From contig NZ_CP080998.1 in assembly GCF_019645835.1 (NCBI RefSeq), positions 1,426,001-1,490,000 on the forward strand: DNA of 64,000 nucleotides. The letters are read 5' to 3'. The DNA is from Mycolicibacterium holsaticum DSM 44478 = JCM 12374 (GTDB taxonomy: Bacteria; Actinomycetota; Actinomycetes; Mycobacteriales; Mycobacteriaceae). Numbering within the stretch: position 1 is the first letter of the stretch; the number at the start of each line of letters is the position of its first letter. A program made the translations under genes and the position numbers. Shown one piece after another: positions 61,259-64,000 of this stretch. The notes under the pieces were generated by a model. That model ran no database searches and was not told the DNA's origin. It saw nothing but the letters and a program-made list of their open reading frames with translations.

Positions 61259-62162
61259 TTGCGCCTGCCCCGTCGCAGCGGCTGCGCGCTGGGATCGAGT
61301 GCGTCGCGCAGCCCGTCGCCGACCAGGTTGGCGCACAGGATGATCAGCACCAGCACACCCGCGGGGAACAGGAACAGCCACGGGAAGGTCGTCGCCGACT
61401 TGGTGCCGTCGGCGATCAGCGTGCCCAGCGACACGTCGGGCGGCTGGATGCCGAATCCCAGGAAACTCAAACCGGTTTCGGCCAGCACGGCGACGCCGAC
61501 GTTCAAGGCGGTGTCGATGATGATGATCGAGGCGACGTTCGGCAGGATGTGGCGAAGGATGATCCGCGGGTTGCTCACGCCCATATACCGCGCCGCGGCG
61601 ACGAATTCGCGGTCGCGCAGGCTCATCGTCAAGCCCCGCACGATGCGTGAGCTGATCATCCAGCTGAACACGGCCAGCAGCACGATCATCCAGACGATGT
61701 CGCCCCTGGTGCGCTGCACGACGATCGTGATCAGCAGGAAGCTCGGCACCACCAGCATCAAGTCGACGACCCACATCAGGCTGCGGTCGCGCCAGCCGCC
61801 GAAGTAGCCGCTGATGGTGCCGACCGTCGCGGCGATGACCGTCGAGATGAACGCCACGCAGACACCGATGAGCATGGATTTCTGCATGCCACGAAGGGTC
61901 TGCGCCAGCAGATCCTGGCCCAGCGCGTTGGTGCCGAACCAGTGCTCGAGGCTCGGCGGCTGGCGCAGGGCGTAGTAGTCCAGCTCGTGGTAGCTGTGGG
62001 GGAGCAACGGCGGCAGCGCATAACAGCCGACGAACAGCAGCACGAGCAACACCAGCGACACCACCGCGACCTTGTTGCGCAGAAACCGGCGCCACACCAG
62101 GACGCGCCGCGACGCGAACTTGTGTGCGTCCACGCCGGACTTGGCGGTGGTCGACGAATCGG

Positions 62163-62166
<4 letters not shown>
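61255..62166 (-). CDS. oppC: OppC permease
   Basis: 303 residues from ATG 62166, overlapping the oppB stop. N-terminal cytoplasmic segment, six membrane helices and the EAA loop [36 protein letters not shown] is typical for OppC. Inner-membrane half of the peptide importer. Confidence 0.9.
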
Positions 62167-63140
<974 letters not shown>

Positions 63141-63265
63141 GCAGCCGGTCCGTCGGTCAGCGCCATGACGCACAGGTTATGAGATGGGCGAGATGACGGC
63201 CGCTGCGACGCGGCGTTTGACCTGTGTCGGCTCGGGTTACCCGGAGCGGAGAGTGGAGGTGCAAC

Positions 63266-63523
63266 GTGAGTGTGAAGCAGATCAAAGCGGTTTCCGCGGC
63301 GGTCGGGGCGGCAGCGTTGCTGAGTATGGGCGCGCTCACCGTGGCCGCAGAGCAGACCAGCGCTGCAGAGCCGTTGCCATTGCAGGCGCCGTCGACCACG
63401 CCGGAGATCACCATGGGTGAGACCAGCACGGATGCCGGCGCGCCGTCCTCGCCGGAGACCTCGGTCGCCACCCCGGAGATCACCACCCCGCCGTCCACGA
63501 TCGGCCAGGAACCCGAGAGCTGA
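63266..63523 (+). CDS. Small secreted Pro/Thr-rich protein
   Basis: 85 residues from GTG 63266, after GTGGAGG. N-terminal signal peptide (VKQIKAVSAAVGAAALLSMGALTVAA), then a Thr/Pro/Ser-rich mature region with a near repeat TTPEITMGE / ATPEITTPP and an acidic end. No Cys. Likely exported; function unknown. Confidence 0.65.
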   Translation: MSVKQIKAVSAAVGAAALLSMGALTVAAEQTSAAEPLPLQAPSTTPEITMGETSTDAGAPSSPETSVATPEITTPPSTIGQEPES

Positions 63524-63602
63524 TCCCACCCGTTCGGGGTTTCACAGGCAGCGCATAGGAAGCGCTCAGGCGCCCCCCATGCCCAGGGAAAATAATGGTG
63601 CG

Positions 63603-64000
63603 GTGCCAACTGCGGGTGGTTCGGTGAACAATCAGGATTCGTCGCGCGTGGTCATGCGCCGCGCCGACGGCAAGCCCATTCACGTCTTGGTGGTCGACGA
63701 CGAACCCGTGCTGGCCGAACTGGTGTCGATGGCGCTGCGCTACGAGGGCTGGGAAATCGCAACCGCCGGCGACGGCGCGAGTGCGGTCGCTTCCGCCCGC
63801 CAGCACCCGCCAGATGTGGTGGTGCTCGACGTGATGCTGCCCGACATGAGCGGGCTGGACGTGCTGCACAAACTGCGCGAACAGATCCCCGGGTTACCCC
63901 TGCTGTTGCTGACCGCCAAGGATTCGGTCGAGGACCGCATCGCGGGTCTGACCGCAGGCGGTGACGACTACGTGACCAAGCCGTTCAGCCTCGAAGAGGT
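63603..64000 (+). CDS. tcrX: OmpR-family response regulator, TcrX-like, 3' end outside window
   Basis: The frame is open to the window edge, with starts at GTG 63603 or ATG 63654 (MRRADGKPIHVLVVDDEPV). The receiver domain has the acidic pair VVDDE, the phosphorylated Asp in VVVLDVMLPDMSG, Thr in LLTAKD and Lys in YVTKPFSLEEV. The sequence closely resembles my memory of M. tuberculosis TcrX (Rv3765c); PhoP is a more distant alternative. The DNA-binding domain is cut off. A TcrY-type kinase would be expected downstream. Confidence 0.75.
   Translation, partial: MPTAGGSVNNQDSSRVVMRRADGKPIHVLVVDDEPVLAELVSMALRYEGWEIATAGDGASAVASARQHPPDVVVLDVMLPDMSGLDVLHKLREQIPGLPLLLLTAKDSVEDRIAGLTAGGDDYVTKPFSLEE

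Noticed and set aside
60002..61807. Plus-strand 601-codon frame in the opp region
   Set aside because: Antisense shadow of oppD/oppC without recognisable motifs.
63541..63602. Autoregulatory direct repeat before the TcrX-like gene
   Set aside because: TCACAGG and CTCAGG are weakly similar and a 5-bp hairpin overlaps; not enough to call a site.

Overview
The window is high-GC actinobacterial DNA, almost certainly from a fast-growing Mycobacterium/Mycolicibacterium. The main reasons are a complete yrbE-mceABCDEF lipid-import operon, many FadD/FadE-type lipid-catabolism genes, luciferase-like flavin monooxygenases, and a right-hand block (46968-63140) whose gene order I recognise as the M. tuberculosis Rv1272c-Rv1283c neighbourhood (heterodimeric ABC exporter, lprB, lprC, SixA-like phosphatase, SbcCD-like pair, oppABCD). 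The last gene looks like the response regulator TcrX. No tRNA, rRNA, CRISPR array or intact insertion sequence was seen.

Left and centre (1-44150) form a catabolic accessory island. From 630 to 10778 there is an acyl-CoA carboxylase carboxyltransferase, an alpha-methylacyl-CoA racemase, an acyl-CoA dehydrogenase, an NTF2-like protein, two luciferase-like monooxygenases, an acyl-CoA ligase, a CaiB/BaiF CoA-transferase and a FadR-type GntR regulator. A RibBA (flavin precursor) gene follows. Then comes a likely 14-kb operon (12407-26205): esterase, luciferase-like monooxygenase, VWA protein, MoxR-type AAA+ ATPase, a 34-codon micro-ORF, YrbEA, YrbEB and MceA-F. Next is an oxidation module (P450, SDR, HAPMO-like Baeyer-Villiger monooxygenase, opposed by an esterase). 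A minus-strand operon (36776-30682) holds hydratase, full-length acyl-CoA dehydrogenase, two 3-hydroxyacyl-CoA dehydrogenases, a BadI/MenB-like ring-opening hydrolase, an acyl-CoA dehydrogenase lacking its middle domain, and an esterase. A second FadR-type regulator with an almost identical DNA-recognition helix (38872), SDRs, another monooxygenase, an AtuA-like protein and a tyrosine/lipid phosphatase complete the island.

Inference: the island imports a hydrophobic, probably branched and cyclic (terpenoid- or steroid-like) molecule through Mce. It would activate it with CoA, oxidise it by P450, flavin monooxygenases and Baeyer-Villiger chemistry, and open a ring by esterase or hydrolase action before beta-oxidation. 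RibBA would supply precursors for FMN or F420. A short motif, GTCNGAC, which is the core expected for FadR-subfamily GntR regulators, recurs in nearly every promoter region of the island. This suggests a single regulon under the two paralogous GntR proteins.

Right (44223-64000) is more core-like: a hypothetical protein, a molybdopterin oxidoreductase and the Rv1272c-Rv1283c-like block. This block carries several perfect inverted repeats, one apparently inserted in frame in an ABC exporter gene and one filling the gap between convergent lprC and sixA-like genes.
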